A stretch of 64,000 nt of DNA from Ovis canadensis (lineage: Eukaryota; Chordata; Mammalia; Artiodactyla; Bovidae). The stretch is taken from the NCBI RefSeq assembly GCF_042477335.2, contig NC_091246.1, positions 112,993,001-113,057,000 of the forward strand, read 5' to 3'. The position numbers and the translations under genes are program-made. Shown here one piece after another: positions 42,201-45,599 of this stretch (the first letter of the stretch is position 1; the number at the start of each line of letters is the position of its first letter). The notes beneath the pieces are model-generated. The model was not told where the DNA came from. It searched no databases and saw only the letters and a program-made list of their open reading frames with translations.

Positions 42201-44937
42201 ATTTTGACTTATTCTTTAGACAGTATGTCATTTTCTCTCTCTTGTCCTATTGCATTAGGGCCAGGAATTTCTAAATAATTCTTACTTGATGGTTTAACAG
42301 AAAAGCATAGTGTAATGATCCTTACCAATTTTATGGGCTTGTATGATGTATGGTTGATTCTTGTTATTCATGATGTGTTTCTACAAAGTCAGCATGAACA
42401 TGAATTAGTAAATGCTGAATGGTTGCTTCCGGGGAGACACAGCAAAACTCAGCCACGAGGTGTAAAGGGACACTTCCTCCACTTGTATAGTGTCTACACA
42501 CACCCTACAGCTCACACCATATTATTGCTGAGTAAGGGCAGGGGCAGGTGGTGGAGGATCTAATTTAAGTAGCACCGAGGGTCCCACAGAGATTCGTTTT
42601 GTCTTGCGGGCAGTTTTGCCGTGATTTAGGCATGTAGGTCAAAGATAGTTCCCGTTGTCCAGGATCTGACAGGGATGGTCTGGAAGTTACATGTGCTAAC
42701 TGAGACAAAATAAACACAGGTGCTCCGTGCTCTAAGCGTGCACGGGCTGGGGAAACAGCTGATCACAGCTGGGGCTTGGCAAGTGCACTGTTAGAGACCA
42801 TTACCTGGGAGGCACTGCTTCTCCTTGGTGAACTGTTATACACTGTAAGACACATTTTATTAAAACAACTCCCTTTCATTTGCATCGGACCATATTTTTG
42901 CTTTCTGATTTTTCTAAGTATCAATAAAACACAGAGCCAAGCCAAAAATTGTCAAGTAGGATTACATCAAACTCAAAAGCTTCTGCAAAGGAAAAGACTA
43001 CAGTTAACAGTACTGCATTGCATCGTTGAAAGCTGCTGAGAGAGTAATCAGTGAATGTTCTCAGCATAGTAACAAAAATGGGAATTATGTGATGAGAAGG
43101 ATGTGTAAGCTAACCTTACTGGGTTAACCATTTAGCGACAGGCATGTCAAATCATCATGTGTACATACACCTTGATTACACTGTTGTATGTCAGTTATGT
43201 CTCAGCAAAGCTGGAAAGAACCCACAGTAGCCAAGGAGAACACTTGCATTTGTCATTTTTGGTTGAACTTTGCCAGGAGCATCAAGATGGCTTGACTTTC
43301 CAAGCATGTTGACCTGTGTCCTTGCTCTGTCACCCTGAAGCATGCCTGCGCTGTTACATGCAGAACCTCCTGGAATCCTTCAGCTAAAACACTGACAAGC
43401 AAAAAGCTGCAAGGGTCAAAGTGAATCTGAATTCTGACCCTAAAATTGCAATGGCAAGAAAACTGAAACTGTTGCAAAGAAAAAAACTTTTTTTCAACGA
43501 GTAGATTGCTCTGATCTATAGTTTTAAAGCAAAATATTCTCCAGAAGGAAGAATCCATCCATAACTTTCTGTTACCCTGCCTTTAGATTTTTCTAGTGAT
43601 GATTGATATTTCAAAGGGCATGGAAGCAGTGCAGAGTCTTAAAGTGGACTGCAGAGCATATTCAAGGTCTTTATTATTTTCCTCTGGGGTCCTGCTAGTG
43701 GACACACACACACACACAGACACACAGACACCCAGACACACACATACACATAGCATCGCTCTCATAAAAGCAACCTTGTCTTCCAAGCTGACAGTTTGCT
43801 TTCTCCTGAAAGGCTTTGTATGTTTGGTGCAAACGTTCTGATGTCAGTGTTTATCTCCCTGCTCACCAGCCGTCTCCTTAGCACAGGCTGACGTCTCAGA
43901 GCTCTGTGTTGAATCTTAAAGATTAAATCTCTTTTCAAAAAAGACTCAACAACTTCCCCCTTCTCTCTACATTTCTTTCCTAAACTCTTGCTCGTTCACT
44001 GGACATGCACTTCTAAGGCGGGAGACCCAACCTCCCCACCCTGGGAGCTCACAGACTGGTCTGCAGTTGACAGAGGCGGACAGGCTGGGTGGGGGGGTGG
44101 GGGCAGGGCCGTGGAGAGGAGGCATCTGGCCTGATGAGTTTGGAGGACAAGGAAGGGCTATAAAGAGGAAGGCTCACTTGAGGGGGTTCTTGAAAGACAA
44201 TAATTTGAATGTCGAGTGGATTGGAGAAGAAAACAGCCTTCCAGGTGGGGTGAGGGAACAGTGGGGTGGGGTGGGGGGTGCTGGGCCAGTTTGCAGGATG
44301 TAGAGGAGCTGCCTCCGGGAAACAGCAGAAAGAGGGCTGGTTTAGCCGAATATGGAGGTCGCAAAGGTAGCAGGCTAGAAAACGACATAGTGAGAAAGGG
44401 CGCTTATCCCAGATAAAGCTTTTGACTTAAGAATTTCATTGAGTAGTAGTGGTGAGACGCTTAAGAATTTGAGGGAAAGATATATTGATCAGATGTGCAA
44501 TGGTGAGAAGCAATTCTGGTCATCTTTTCTATTTTTTATTCTATTTCTTTGCCCAGCTTTTTGTTCGAAGCTGTGTTTGCCTTCTGTAGGGCTTCCCTGG
44601 GGGCTCAGATGGTAAAGAATCTGCCTGCAGTGCAGGAGAGCCGGGTTCAGTCCCTGAGTTGGGAAGATCCCCTGGAGAAGGAAATGGCAGCCCACTCCAG
44701 TATTCTTGCCTGGAGGATCCATGGGCAGAGGAGTCTGGTGGGCTACCGTCCATGGGGCTGCAGAGTCAGATACGACTAAGAGAGCATGCACACACAGTCA
44801 TAAAATAAGGTCAAACCACAGAAAAAATGACCCCAAAGGAGCTAGACATCCCCAGACTCACCGAATCCCTGGAGCGCGCCTCCCAGCAACTCAGCATCCA
44901 GCACGGGGTTGAAATTCGGAGCTGGGAAGATGGTACC
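3162..44937 (-). CDS. ANXA10: ANXA10, annexin A10 (exons 2-12, joined; exon 1 not in window)
   Basis: Annexin A10 is a soluble cytosolic/nuclear member of the annexin family, which binds acidic phospholipid through four helical repeats. The coding join on the minus strand is 44937-44862, 36398-36304, 25608-25495, 23650-23560, 22121-22042, 12664-12611, 12526-12433, 11567-11472, 10674-10616, 5857-5735, 3230-3162. All introns are GT-AG and phases match throughout. The sum is 951 nt, or 316 codons plus stop; 8 codons from the missing exon 1 would give 324, the human length. Recognisable segments include [74 protein letters not shown] and the terminal [12 protein letters not shown]. The GxGTD calcium loop is intact in repeat 2 but degenerate in repeats 1, 3 and 4; loss of type II sites is known for this family member. 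No frameshift or stop was seen. Confidence 0.96.
3952..4315 (-). mobile_element. BovB LINE 3' fragment
   Basis: Reverse-oriented BovB 3' region: tcactcagtcatgtccagct, then tcaatctttcccagcatcag and gaagactcttaa-type sequence near its right end. 5' truncated, non-coding. It lies in ANXA10 intron 11, in the sense orientation of the gene. Confidence 0.92.
4868..5053 (-). mobile_element. Bov-tA SINE
   Basis: Reverse-oriented SINE: cgactctttccagccccatg, aatactggagtggattgcca and the 5' end gagctgcctgggaagccc. In ANXA10 intron 11. Confidence 0.92.
5735..5857 (-). CDS. ANXA10: ANXA10 exon 11 (residues about 262-302)
   Basis: 123 nt, 41 codons, the conserved penultimate annexin exon. Acceptor tctcttag, donor GTAAGT. 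It encodes [20 protein letters not shown] and then [18 protein letters not shown]. In repeat 4 the loop position reads GFHNKT instead of GxGTD, so no type II calcium site is expected here. Confidence 0.97.
6165..6252 (-). mobile_element. L1 3' end fragment
   Basis: Antisense L1 3' UTR (aattcttattggagtatagg, caggtctacagcaaagtgaatcag). A BOV-A2 SINE interrupts it immediately to the right. Confidence 0.75.
6256..6518 (-). mobile_element. BOV-A2 SINE (dimer)
   Basis: Two BovA monomers in tandem on the minus strand: first ctgactctgtgacctcg..ctccaatg, second tcgtgtctgactcctagcga..ccttctccg, joined by the typical aaagtgaaaagtgaaagtga linker. Confidence 0.92.
6786..7205 (-). mobile_element. L1 LINE 3' end
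   Basis: Antisense ruminant L1 3' UTR: ttattttaattggaggctaa, tgaatcagccatgggtgtac, tctcaaatcatcccaccctc, up to the ORF2 end. 5' truncated. Lies in ANXA10 intron 10. Confidence 0.9.
7468..7672 (-). mobile_element. Bov-tA SINE
   Basis: Reverse SINE with tgtccgactctttgtgaccc, caggcaagatactggagtgg and gattctttatgtctgagcta at its tRNA-like end. In intron 10. Confidence 0.92.
7698..7893 (+). mobile_element. Bov-tA SINE
   Basis: Forward SINE starting tgggtttccctggtggctca, with ctggcctggagaattccatg and ending gacatgactgagcaactttc. It is head-to-head with the Bov-tA just to the left. Confidence 0.93.
7896..8084 (+). mobile_element. Bov-tA SINE (5' part degenerate)
   Basis: Forward SINE: gttaggaagatcccctggag, cttggacaatgccacggaca, ending cggacacgactgagcaggca. 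Directly follows another forward Bov-tA. Confidence 0.88.
8501..8712 (-). mobile_element. Bov-tA SINE
   Basis: Reverse SINE: tatctgactccttgcaaatc, caagaatactggagtggatc, ggatcttcctgacccaggga, ggcggattctttactgctga. In intron 10. Confidence 0.9.
8722..9598 (-). mobile_element. BovB LINE 3' part with RT remnant
   Basis: Reverse BovB. The RT remnant reads [14 protein letters not shown] around 9440-9520, then [13 protein letters not shown] and [18 protein letters not shown]. The catalytic YADD is present but the frame is split and the 5' half is missing. Nearly 880 nt, one of the longer BovB pieces in the gene introns. Confidence 0.93.
9605..10610. other. ANXA10 intron 10, sequence without recognised elements
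   Basis: No gene, RNA or clear mobile element seen between the BovB copy and exon 10. Short open frames here have no recognisable motif. Confidence 0.5.
10616..10674 (-). CDS. ANXA10: ANXA10 exon 10 (residues about 242-261)
   Basis: 59 nt, the conserved short annexin exon. Acceptor ttcctag, donor GTAAGT. It encodes [19 protein letters not shown], opening repeat 4. Confidence 0.97.
11102..11114. repeat. Target-site duplication, left copy, of L1 11115-11386
   Basis: ctcagtcacttta, repeated exactly at 11387-11399. Confidence 0.85.
11115..11386 (-). mobile_element. L1 LINE, 5'-truncated, flanked by 13-bp duplication
   Basis: Antisense L1 3' UTR with a T-run at the left, a (TTTTA)n stretch (about 11148-11172), then cattcccaaacatgaacccc and gtatacatgttagaatgtca. 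Flanked by the exact repeat ctcagtcacttta (11102-11114 and 11387-11399). It sits 85 nt from exon 9 in intron 9, in the gene's sense orientation. Confidence 0.93.
11387..11399. repeat. Target-site duplication, right copy, of L1 11115-11386
   Basis: ctcagtcacttta, identical to 11102-11114. Confidence 0.85.
11472..11567 (-). CDS. ANXA10: ANXA10 exon 9 (residues about 210-242)
   Basis: 96 nt. It encodes [19 protein letters not shown] and then [13 protein letters not shown], the end of repeat 3; donor GTAAGT. The acceptor (gttaaag) has a poor pyrimidine tract. A second AG eight bases on (ttccag) would shift the frame, so the upstream AG was chosen. An L1 fragment lies about 85 nt downstream in intron 9. 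Confidence 0.94.
11787..11908 (+). mobile_element. CHR-type SINE
   Basis: tRNA-Glu-related cetartiodactyl SINE: gggactttcctggtggtcca, gatgcgggtttgatccctgg, ccacgtggtgcagcc and an 18-nt A tail. It differs from Bov-tA in lacking the BovA body. In intron 8. Confidence 0.88.
12171..12226 (-). mobile_element. BovA/BovB 3' end fragment
   Basis: Short reverse fragment gctgttcagtcgctaagtcc followed by gactctttgcaaccccagga. Truncated after about 55 nt. Confidence 0.75.
12433..12526 (-). CDS. ANXA10: ANXA10 exon 8 (residues about 179-210)
   Basis: 94 nt, acceptor gtttcag, donor GTAACG. It encodes [15 protein letters not shown] and then [16 protein letters not shown]. In repeat 3 the loop reads QQRTGEHKT, without a GxGTD calcium loop. 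It ends one base into a valine codon completed by exon 9. Confidence 0.96.
12527..12610 (-). other. ANXA10: ANXA10 intron 7, 84-nt GC-rich intron with no stop in frame
   Basis: Flanked by donor GTAACT and acceptor gtttcag. The length is 28 codons exactly, and the frame from exon 7 into exon 8 stays open right through it, so retention would insert 28 residues rich in Gly, Ala and Val. It is close to the minimum size for a mammalian intron. Confidence 0.9.
12611..12664 (-). CDS. ANXA10: ANXA10 exon 7 (residues about 161-178)
   Basis: 54 nt, 18 codons, acceptor tcccag, donor GTAACT. It encodes [18 protein letters not shown]. The matching exon of typical annexins is slightly longer; codon deletions in repeat 3 are known for annexin A10. 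A BovB fragment starts about 60 nt upstream of the acceptor. The following intron is only 84 nt. Confidence 0.95.
12724..13083 (+). mobile_element. BovB LINE with inverted 5' piece
   Basis: The left part (12724-12842) is BovB 5' region in reverse: its complement matches the forward BovB 5' region seen at 63150-63250 (gaaccccatgaacag, accacttcagtattcttgcc-like). At about 12843 it switches to the forward BovB 3' region (gatactttggccacctgatg) ending atggcaactgaacaacag. This is the structure expected from twin priming with deletion of the middle. It lies about 60 nt upstream of exon 7. Confidence 0.85.
13095..13180 (-). mobile_element. L1 3' UTR fragment
   Basis: Short antisense match: tgttgtgttagtctctgctg, tatagcagagtgaaccagcc. 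About 85 nt only. Confidence 0.65.
13181..15660. other. ANXA10 intron 6, mostly without recognised elements
   Basis: No gene was supported. Several open frames of 60-160 codons occur on both strands, but none has a motif, a coding context or splice support. A possible ancient L2 lies at 14343-14460. Confidence 0.5.
14343..14460 (+). mobile_element. Possible ancient L2-type LINE 3' end
   Basis: The pattern aaaatgcaagcttcttaaga, then gggtctttgcc, then a 'ttgatgaatactcattgaat' end resembles the conserved mammalian L2/MIR 3' end. Divergent, so tentative. Confidence 0.45.
15668..15792 (+). repeat. (TCTA)n-like simple repeat, degenerate
   Basis: Tetranucleotide-rich tract of tctatctac, tctacctctc and atcatctat units. 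Similar sequence resumes at about 16582-16675, so the BovB copies between them interrupt it. Confidence 0.7.
15793..16404 (+). mobile_element. BovB LINE 3' part, split by a tiny L1 insertion
   Basis: Forward BovB from gggctccaaaatcactgcaa through gttggagaagactcttgaga to the (GAACT)n-like terminus tgaactgaactgaactg. Interrupted at 15993-16034 by a 42-nt L1 end with duplication of the target. Confidence 0.92.
15993..16034 (-). mobile_element. Ultra-short L1 3' end insertion (42 nt)
   Basis: The insert tttttgtttttaaataaatt.. to ttaattggaagcaa is only the antisense L1 tail plus about 20 nt of 3' UTR. It is flanked by the exact 17-nt repeat aagaactgatgcttttg (15976-15992 and 16035-16051), which is single in intact BovB. 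Confidence 0.88.
16405..16582 (+). mobile_element. Second BovB 3' fragment, tandem to the first
   Basis: Starts gatttcactggaagaactga and ends acatgggtttgagc, without the BovB terminus, then returns to TCTA-rich sequence. It repeats part of the copy immediately to the left in the same orientation. Confidence 0.85.
16583..18000. other. ANXA10 intron 6, AT-rich sequence without recognised elements
   Basis: Degenerate TCTA repeat to about 16675, then AT-rich unique-looking DNA. No gene or clear mobile element seen. Confidence 0.5.
18003..18400 (-). mobile_element. L1 LINE with 5' inversion
   Basis: 18003-18094 is antisense L1 3' UTR (gtttagttgatttataacgt, caggtgtatagcaaagtgat). From about 18096 the sequence is forward L1 ORF2 end (ccccaatgttccctgcagca, cagatgaatggatacagaag). 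The switch of strand inside one element fits twin priming. Right limit approximate. Confidence 0.82.
18893..19195 (+). mobile_element. Bov-tA SINE with partial tandem copy
   Basis: A truncated Bov-tA (18893-19000, tagctcagttggtaaagaat) is followed by a complete one (19005-19195, cttccctgtggctcagctgg to ggtcacagagtcagacacac). The second has an internal duplication of 'ctggtaaagaatctg'. Confidence 0.88.
19285..20395 (+). mobile_element. L1 LINE 3' part with long ORF2 remnant
   Basis: Open from 19292 to 20029: 245 residues of the ORF2 C-terminus. Landmarks are [33 protein letters not shown], the Cys-rich [18 protein letters not shown] and [17 protein letters not shown]. The 3' UTR and A-rich end follow to about 20395. 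Endonuclease and RT domains are missing, so the copy cannot retrotranspose itself. The open C-terminus suggests a fairly recent insertion. Antisense to ANXA10, in intron 6. Confidence 0.94.
20400..20915. other. ANXA10 intron 6, AT-rich, nothing recognised
   Basis: AT-rich sequence with no supported gene or element. Confidence 0.5.
20919..21103 (+). mobile_element. Bov-tA SINE
   Basis: Forward SINE: atttcctggtggctcagaca, cactccagtatttttgcctg, agttggacatgactgggcaa. In intron 6. Confidence 0.9.
21417..21430 (-). promoter_or_regulatory. CTCF-like motif at the head of a SINE
   Basis: Plus strand gcgccccctggtgg; the complement CCACCAGGGGGCGC agrees at every position with the CTCF core consensus. 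It overlaps the first bases of the Bov-tA copy. Binding is an inference. Confidence 0.6.
21421..21590 (+). mobile_element. Bov-tA SINE
   Basis: Forward SINE: cccctggtggctcagatggt, caatgcaggagacacaggtt, agtcagacatgactgaatga. About 450 nt from exon 6. Confidence 0.9.
21848..21965 (+). mobile_element. Possible ancient L2/MIR-type fragment
   Basis: The layout 'agactgttttgaggacagagatggtgtct ... agtgccttgaatttactggc' resembles a divergent L2/MIR 3' end. Tentative. Confidence 0.4.
22042..22121 (-). CDS. ANXA10: ANXA10 exon 6 (residues about 134-160)
   Basis: 80 nt, the canonical annexin exon size. Acceptor cccccag, donor GTAGGAG. It encodes [17 protein letters not shown] and then RDMLVSLVQ, the end of repeat 2. 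Human annexin A10 has a very similar segment at this place. Phase is 2 nt plus 26 codons. Confidence 0.96.
22318..22333. repeat. Target-site duplication, left copy, of L1 22334-22792
   Basis: aaaaatactatctcta, repeated at 22793-22808. Confidence 0.85.
22334..22792 (+). mobile_element. L1 LINE 3' end with probable 3' transduction
   Basis: Forward L1 from the ORF2 end (gtaagccagaaagaaaaaca) through the 3' UTR to an A-rich end at about 22710. Then about 75 nt of non-L1 sequence (22715-22789) with its own AATAAA at 22770-22775, a second A-run, and then the duplicated target aaaaatactatctcta. So the transcript appears to have run past the L1 signal into flanking DNA of a source locus. Confidence 0.85.
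22793..22808. repeat. Target-site duplication, right copy, of L1 22334-22792
   Basis: aaaaatactatctcta, identical to 22318-22333; some A residues may belong to the tail. Confidence 0.8.
22809..23555. other. ANXA10 intron 5, nothing recognised
   Basis: No supported gene or repeat between the L1 insertion and exon 5. Confidence 0.5.
23560..23650 (-). CDS. ANXA10: ANXA10 exon 5 (residues about 104-134)
   Basis: 91 nt, the usual size for this annexin exon. Acceptor ttgcag, donor GTAAGG. It encodes [18 protein letters not shown] and [17 protein letters not shown] is the only well-preserved annexin-type calcium loop of the gene. It ends one base into the Gln codon finished by exon 6. Confidence 0.97.
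23655..24330. other. ANXA10 intron 4, left part, nothing recognised
   Basis: No supported gene or repeat. The open frame that overlaps exon 5 and runs into this intron is read-through. Confidence 0.5.
24335..24540 (+). mobile_element. Bov-tA SINE
   Basis: Forward SINE: tcttccctggtggtttagcg, gggttgggaggatcccttgg, ending gagttagcgactgaaacaaa. In intron 4. Confidence 0.9.
25021..25232 (-). mobile_element. Bov-tA SINE
   Basis: Reverse SINE: tgctgctgtttagtcactaa, aagaatactggagtggattg, taccactgagccatcaggga. In intron 4, about 260 nt from exon 4. Confidence 0.92.
25495..25608 (-). CDS. ANXA10: ANXA10 exon 4 (residues about 66-103)
   Basis: 114 nt, the standard annexin exon length. Acceptor tgcacag, donor GTAGAG (not the ideal GTAAGT). 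It encodes [18 protein letters not shown] and then [19 protein letters not shown], the end of repeat 1, the linker, and the entry to repeat 2. Confidence 0.96.
25799..26458 (+). mobile_element. L1 LINE 3' end with short duplication
   Basis: Forward L1: 97-residue ORF2 C-terminus with [12 protein letters not shown] and [17 protein letters not shown], followed by the 3' UTR and A-rich tail. aaaatgagtg flanks both ends (about 25789-25798 and 26462-26471). Intron 3, antisense to the gene. Confidence 0.9.
26475..28805. other. ANXA10 intron 3, AT-rich, nothing recognised
   Basis: Over 2 kb without a supported gene or clear repeat. Confidence 0.5.
28818..29727 (-). mobile_element. L1 LINE with 5' inversion
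   Basis: 28818 to about 29430 is antisense L1 3' UTR and ORF2 end (gttgtttatctattttacat; catgtcctggctattgtgaa), with a (GTTTATATAT)n expansion near 28880-28920. From about 29435 the strand switches (ataatacctgctggagaggc; ctatggagaacagcatggaa). accactatat flanks both ends (28808-28817 and 29728-29737), so it is one insertion. About 100 nt inside the inverted part (29465-29565) are not L1-like. Confidence 0.85.
29835..29870 (+). repeat. (AAC)n simple repeat
   Basis: aaacaaacaaacaacaacaa and following AAC units. Confidence 0.85.
30259..30468 (+). mobile_element. Bov-tA SINE
   Basis: Forward SINE: cttcccagctggctcagcgg, tgatccctgggtcgagaaaa, gacgactgagcgactaaaca. Intron 3. Confidence 0.92.
30768..31030. 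promoter_or_regulatory. CpG-dense segment in ANXA10 intron 3
   Basis: A stretch with many CpG dinucleotides (gaggctcggcgcggccgcta, gccggcgcgcgcgtg, gtggcgcccgggcgggaggt) in otherwise CpG-poor DNA. It contains a CTCF-like motif at 30803-30816. It could be a small CpG island, an internal promoter or an insulator; nothing in the sequence decides. Confidence 0.55.
30803..30816 (+). promoter_or_regulatory. CTCF-like motif in the CpG-dense segment
   Basis: ccgctagatggcgc matches the CTCF core consensus at all but one position (G for A at position 3). Inferred from sequence only. Confidence 0.55.
31226..31500 (+). mobile_element. BOV-A2 SINE with (AGC)n tail
   Basis: Two forward BovA monomers (gagaaggcaatggcacccca.. 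and ggaggaaatggcaacccact..) joined by cactttcacttttcactttc, ending gcgacttag followed by five AGC units. It looks young: both Ggtcgctaagagtcggacac-type ends are well conserved. Confidence 0.94.
31683..31696 (-). promoter_or_regulatory. CTCF-like motif
   Basis: Plus strand gcgccccctggtgc; the complement GCACCAGGGGGCGC matches the CTCF core except at its first base. Not inside a recognised SINE. Opposite in orientation to the motif at 30803. Confidence 0.5.
32162..32372 (-). mobile_element. Bov-tA SINE
   Basis: Reverse SINE: gcttcagtcgtgtctgactc, ggggatcttcctgacccagg, caacctgggaagctc. Intron 3. Confidence 0.92.
32373..33050. other. ANXA10 intron 3, nothing recognised
   Basis: No supported gene or repeat. 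Confidence 0.5.
33052..33785 (-). mobile_element. L1 LINE 3' end
   Basis: Antisense L1: tatagttgacttacaatgtt, ctatacagtaaaccgttgtt, and at the right end ctccacagtggctgcaccag. It contains local repeats of ggattctatgtttaag. 5' truncated; sense to ANXA10. Confidence 0.87.
33786..36300. other. ANXA10 intron 3, GC-richer, no supported element
   Basis: No recognised mobile element. 34440-34740 is G-rich on the plus strand. Long open frames at 34341-34806 on both strands overlap one another and reflect base composition rather than coding. Confidence 0.45.
36304..36398 (-). CDS. ANXA10: ANXA10 exon 3 (residues about 34-65)
   Basis: 95 nt, the conserved annexin exon size. Acceptor cttccag, donor GTGAGC. 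It encodes [15 protein letters not shown] and then [13 protein letters not shown], helices of repeat 1. Phases fit exon 2 (two bases complete the split Gly codon) and exon 4 (phase 0). Confidence 0.95.
36830..37190 (-). mobile_element. Possible solo LTR fragment
   Basis: On the minus strand a TATA-like gcatatatatggg (about 37115-37130) is followed about 230 nt on by AATAAACTCTG (around 36890), a U3-R layout as in LTRs. No clean terminal repeats or duplication were found. Confidence 0.35.
37192..37632 (+). mobile_element. BovB LINE 3' part with A-rich insertion
   Basis: Forward BovB from tatgatgtgagagctggacc through gaagctccaatactttggcc to gtgactgagcgactaaacaa. Interrupted at 37285-37304 by 20 nt of A-rich sequence. 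Intron 2, antisense to the gene. Confidence 0.9.
37285..37304 (+). mobile_element. Poly-A-only insertion with target duplication
   Basis: Twelve A, then gaaaaaag, flanked by exact 11-nt repeats aagagtccctt (37274-37284, 37305-37315) that occur once in intact BovB. No element body is present. Confidence 0.8.
38066..38270 (+). mobile_element. Bov-tA SINE
   Basis: Forward SINE with a degraded tRNA part: caggttcgatccccgggtta, ctggagaatcccatggacag, gagtcggacacgactgggca. Intron 2. Confidence 0.92.
38275..39370. other. ANXA10 intron 2, nothing recognised
   Basis: No supported gene or repeat in about 1.1 kb. Confidence 0.45.
39372..39708 (-). mobile_element. BovB, inverted 5' piece (endonuclease region)
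   Basis: The complement corresponds to the BovB endonuclease region seen forward at about 63520-63850 (caaaccattcaat, tctactactgtggg-like). It joins the forward RT part at about 39708, so this is the inverted 5' end of one BovB insertion. Confidence 0.83.
39709..41485 (+). mobile_element. BovB LINE RT and 3' part, interrupted by another BovB
   Basis: Forward Bov[18 protein letters not shown] start, then [30 protein letters not shown] and [11 protein letters not shown], broken at 40340 by a reverse BovB end (40340-40637). It resumes with RYADDTTLM near 40718-40740 and runs to ctgaacaacaac. Several frameshifts; inactive. Confidence 0.92.
40340..40637 (-). mobile_element. BovB 3' end nested inside BovB
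   Basis: Begins with the terminal repeat tcagttcagttcagt and continues as reverse BovB 3' region to ctgatttcctttag. The host reads tatgcagagt on the left and cagagtacatcatg on the right, so cagagt is a likely short target duplication. Confidence 0.9.
41984..42118 (-). mobile_element. BovA monomer
   Basis: Reverse single monomer: gctgctaagtcactcagtct, aagaatactggagtgggtgc, ctccatttccttctcc-like end. A (GCT)n head lies at the left. Confidence 0.8.
42120..42920. other. ANXA10 intron 2, nothing recognised
   Basis: No supported gene or repeat. Confidence 0.45.
42925..43215 (+). mobile_element. Old L1 fragment
   Basis: Forward: a frameshifted ORF2 remnant (catcaaactcaaaagcttct) followed by an old-L1-like 3' end (aaatcatcatgtgtacatac, tatgtctcagcaaagctgg). 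Divergent. Confidence 0.6.
43700..43755 (+). repeat. (CA)n microsatellite, interrupted
   Basis: gacacacacacacacacaga followed by CACAGA and CACACAT variants. Confidence 0.9.
44087..44108 (+). other. G-quadruplex-type G-run cluster
   Basis: Runs of 3, 7, 5 and 3 G separated by 1-2 nt loops, on the strand opposite the ANXA10 transcript (template strand). Confidence 0.6.
44247..44285 (+). other. G-quadruplex-type G-run cluster
   Basis: Six G-runs of 3-6 (gtggggtggggtggggggtg in the core). Template strand of ANXA10, about 580 nt from exon 2. Confidence 0.6.
44587..44790 (+). mobile_element. Bov-tA SINE
   Basis: Forward SINE: gggcttccctgggggctcag, ctggagaaggaaatggcagc, ccatggggctgcagagtcag. Ends about 70 nt from exon 2. 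Confidence 0.93.
44862..44937 (-). CDS. ANXA10: ANXA10 exon 2 (residues about 9-34)
   Basis: 76 nt, acceptor ttcag before GGTACC, donor GTGAGT. It encodes [11 protein letters not shown], then LLGGALQGF, the start of repeat 1, and ends one base into the glycine codon completed by exon 3. The resulting GFG-CDKD loop replaces the canonical calcium-binding GxGTD. A Bov-tA SINE lies about 70 nt downstream in intron 2 (44587-44790). Confidence 0.94.
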
Positions 44938-45300
44938 CTGAACCTGATGGGGAGGGTCAAAGAGAGAGAAGAGTTGGGTAATTCTCACCACAGACTTCAG
45001 CGTGTTTTTCATATAAATAAAAAGTACATTATATATGTTTGAATTACTCTAAGACACACACATGGGTATTTTAAACAGATGTGTTACTTGTATGTCAGTT
45101 GCGGTGACTTTGTGTTCTTTTCAGTTGTGTTCTTTTCAATCCCCTGTTCTCTCCCGTATTGGGATCTAGAAATTGAGCAACTAGAACTGATAGTATAAAA
45201 GTGTAAGAATCAAATGTCTTCTTAGTAAACAGTAAGCATTTTCTTAGGAATTGGAGACTACTTAGAAACTGAAAAGAGAACTCTATTATGGGGCTTCATT

Positions 45301-45311
45301 CCATTTAAATG
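45301..45311. repeat. Target-site duplication, left copy, of BOV-A2
   Basis: ccatttaaatg, repeated at 45589-45599. Confidence 0.85.
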
Positions 45312-45588
45312 CTGCTGCTGCTGCTGCTAAATCGCTTCAGTCGTGTCCGACTCTGTGCGACCCTATAGACGGCAGCCCACCAGGCTCCCCCATCCCTGGG
45401 ATTCTCCAGGCAAGAACACTGGAGTGGGTTGCCCTTTCCTTCTCCAATGCATGAAAGTGAAAAGGGAAAGTGAAGTCGCTCAGTCATATCCGACTCTTAG
45501 CGACCTCATGGACTGCAGCCTACCAGCTCCTCCGTCCATGGGATTTTCCAGGCAGGAGCACTGGAGTGGGGTACTGTTGCCTTCTCTG
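45312..45588 (-). mobile_element. BOV-A2 SINE with (GCT)n and target duplication
   Basis: Reverse BovA dimer: ctgctgctgctgctaaatcg, tccgactctgtgcgacccta, second monomer tccgactcttagcgacctca. Flanked exactly by ccatttaaatg (45301-45311, 45589-45599). Intron 1, sense to ANXA10. Confidence 0.95.
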
Positions 45589-45599
45589 CCATTTAAATG
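45589..45599. repeat. Target-site duplication, right copy, of BOV-A2
   Basis: ccatttaaatg, identical to 45301-45311. Confidence 0.85.

Noticed and set aside
43253..43558. Possible DNA-transposon protein on the minus strand
   Set aside because: No transposase motif or terminal inverted repeats could be seen.
43702..43755. CRISPR-like array
   Set aside because: A CA microsatellite; no spacer-repeat layout, and the DNA is mammalian.
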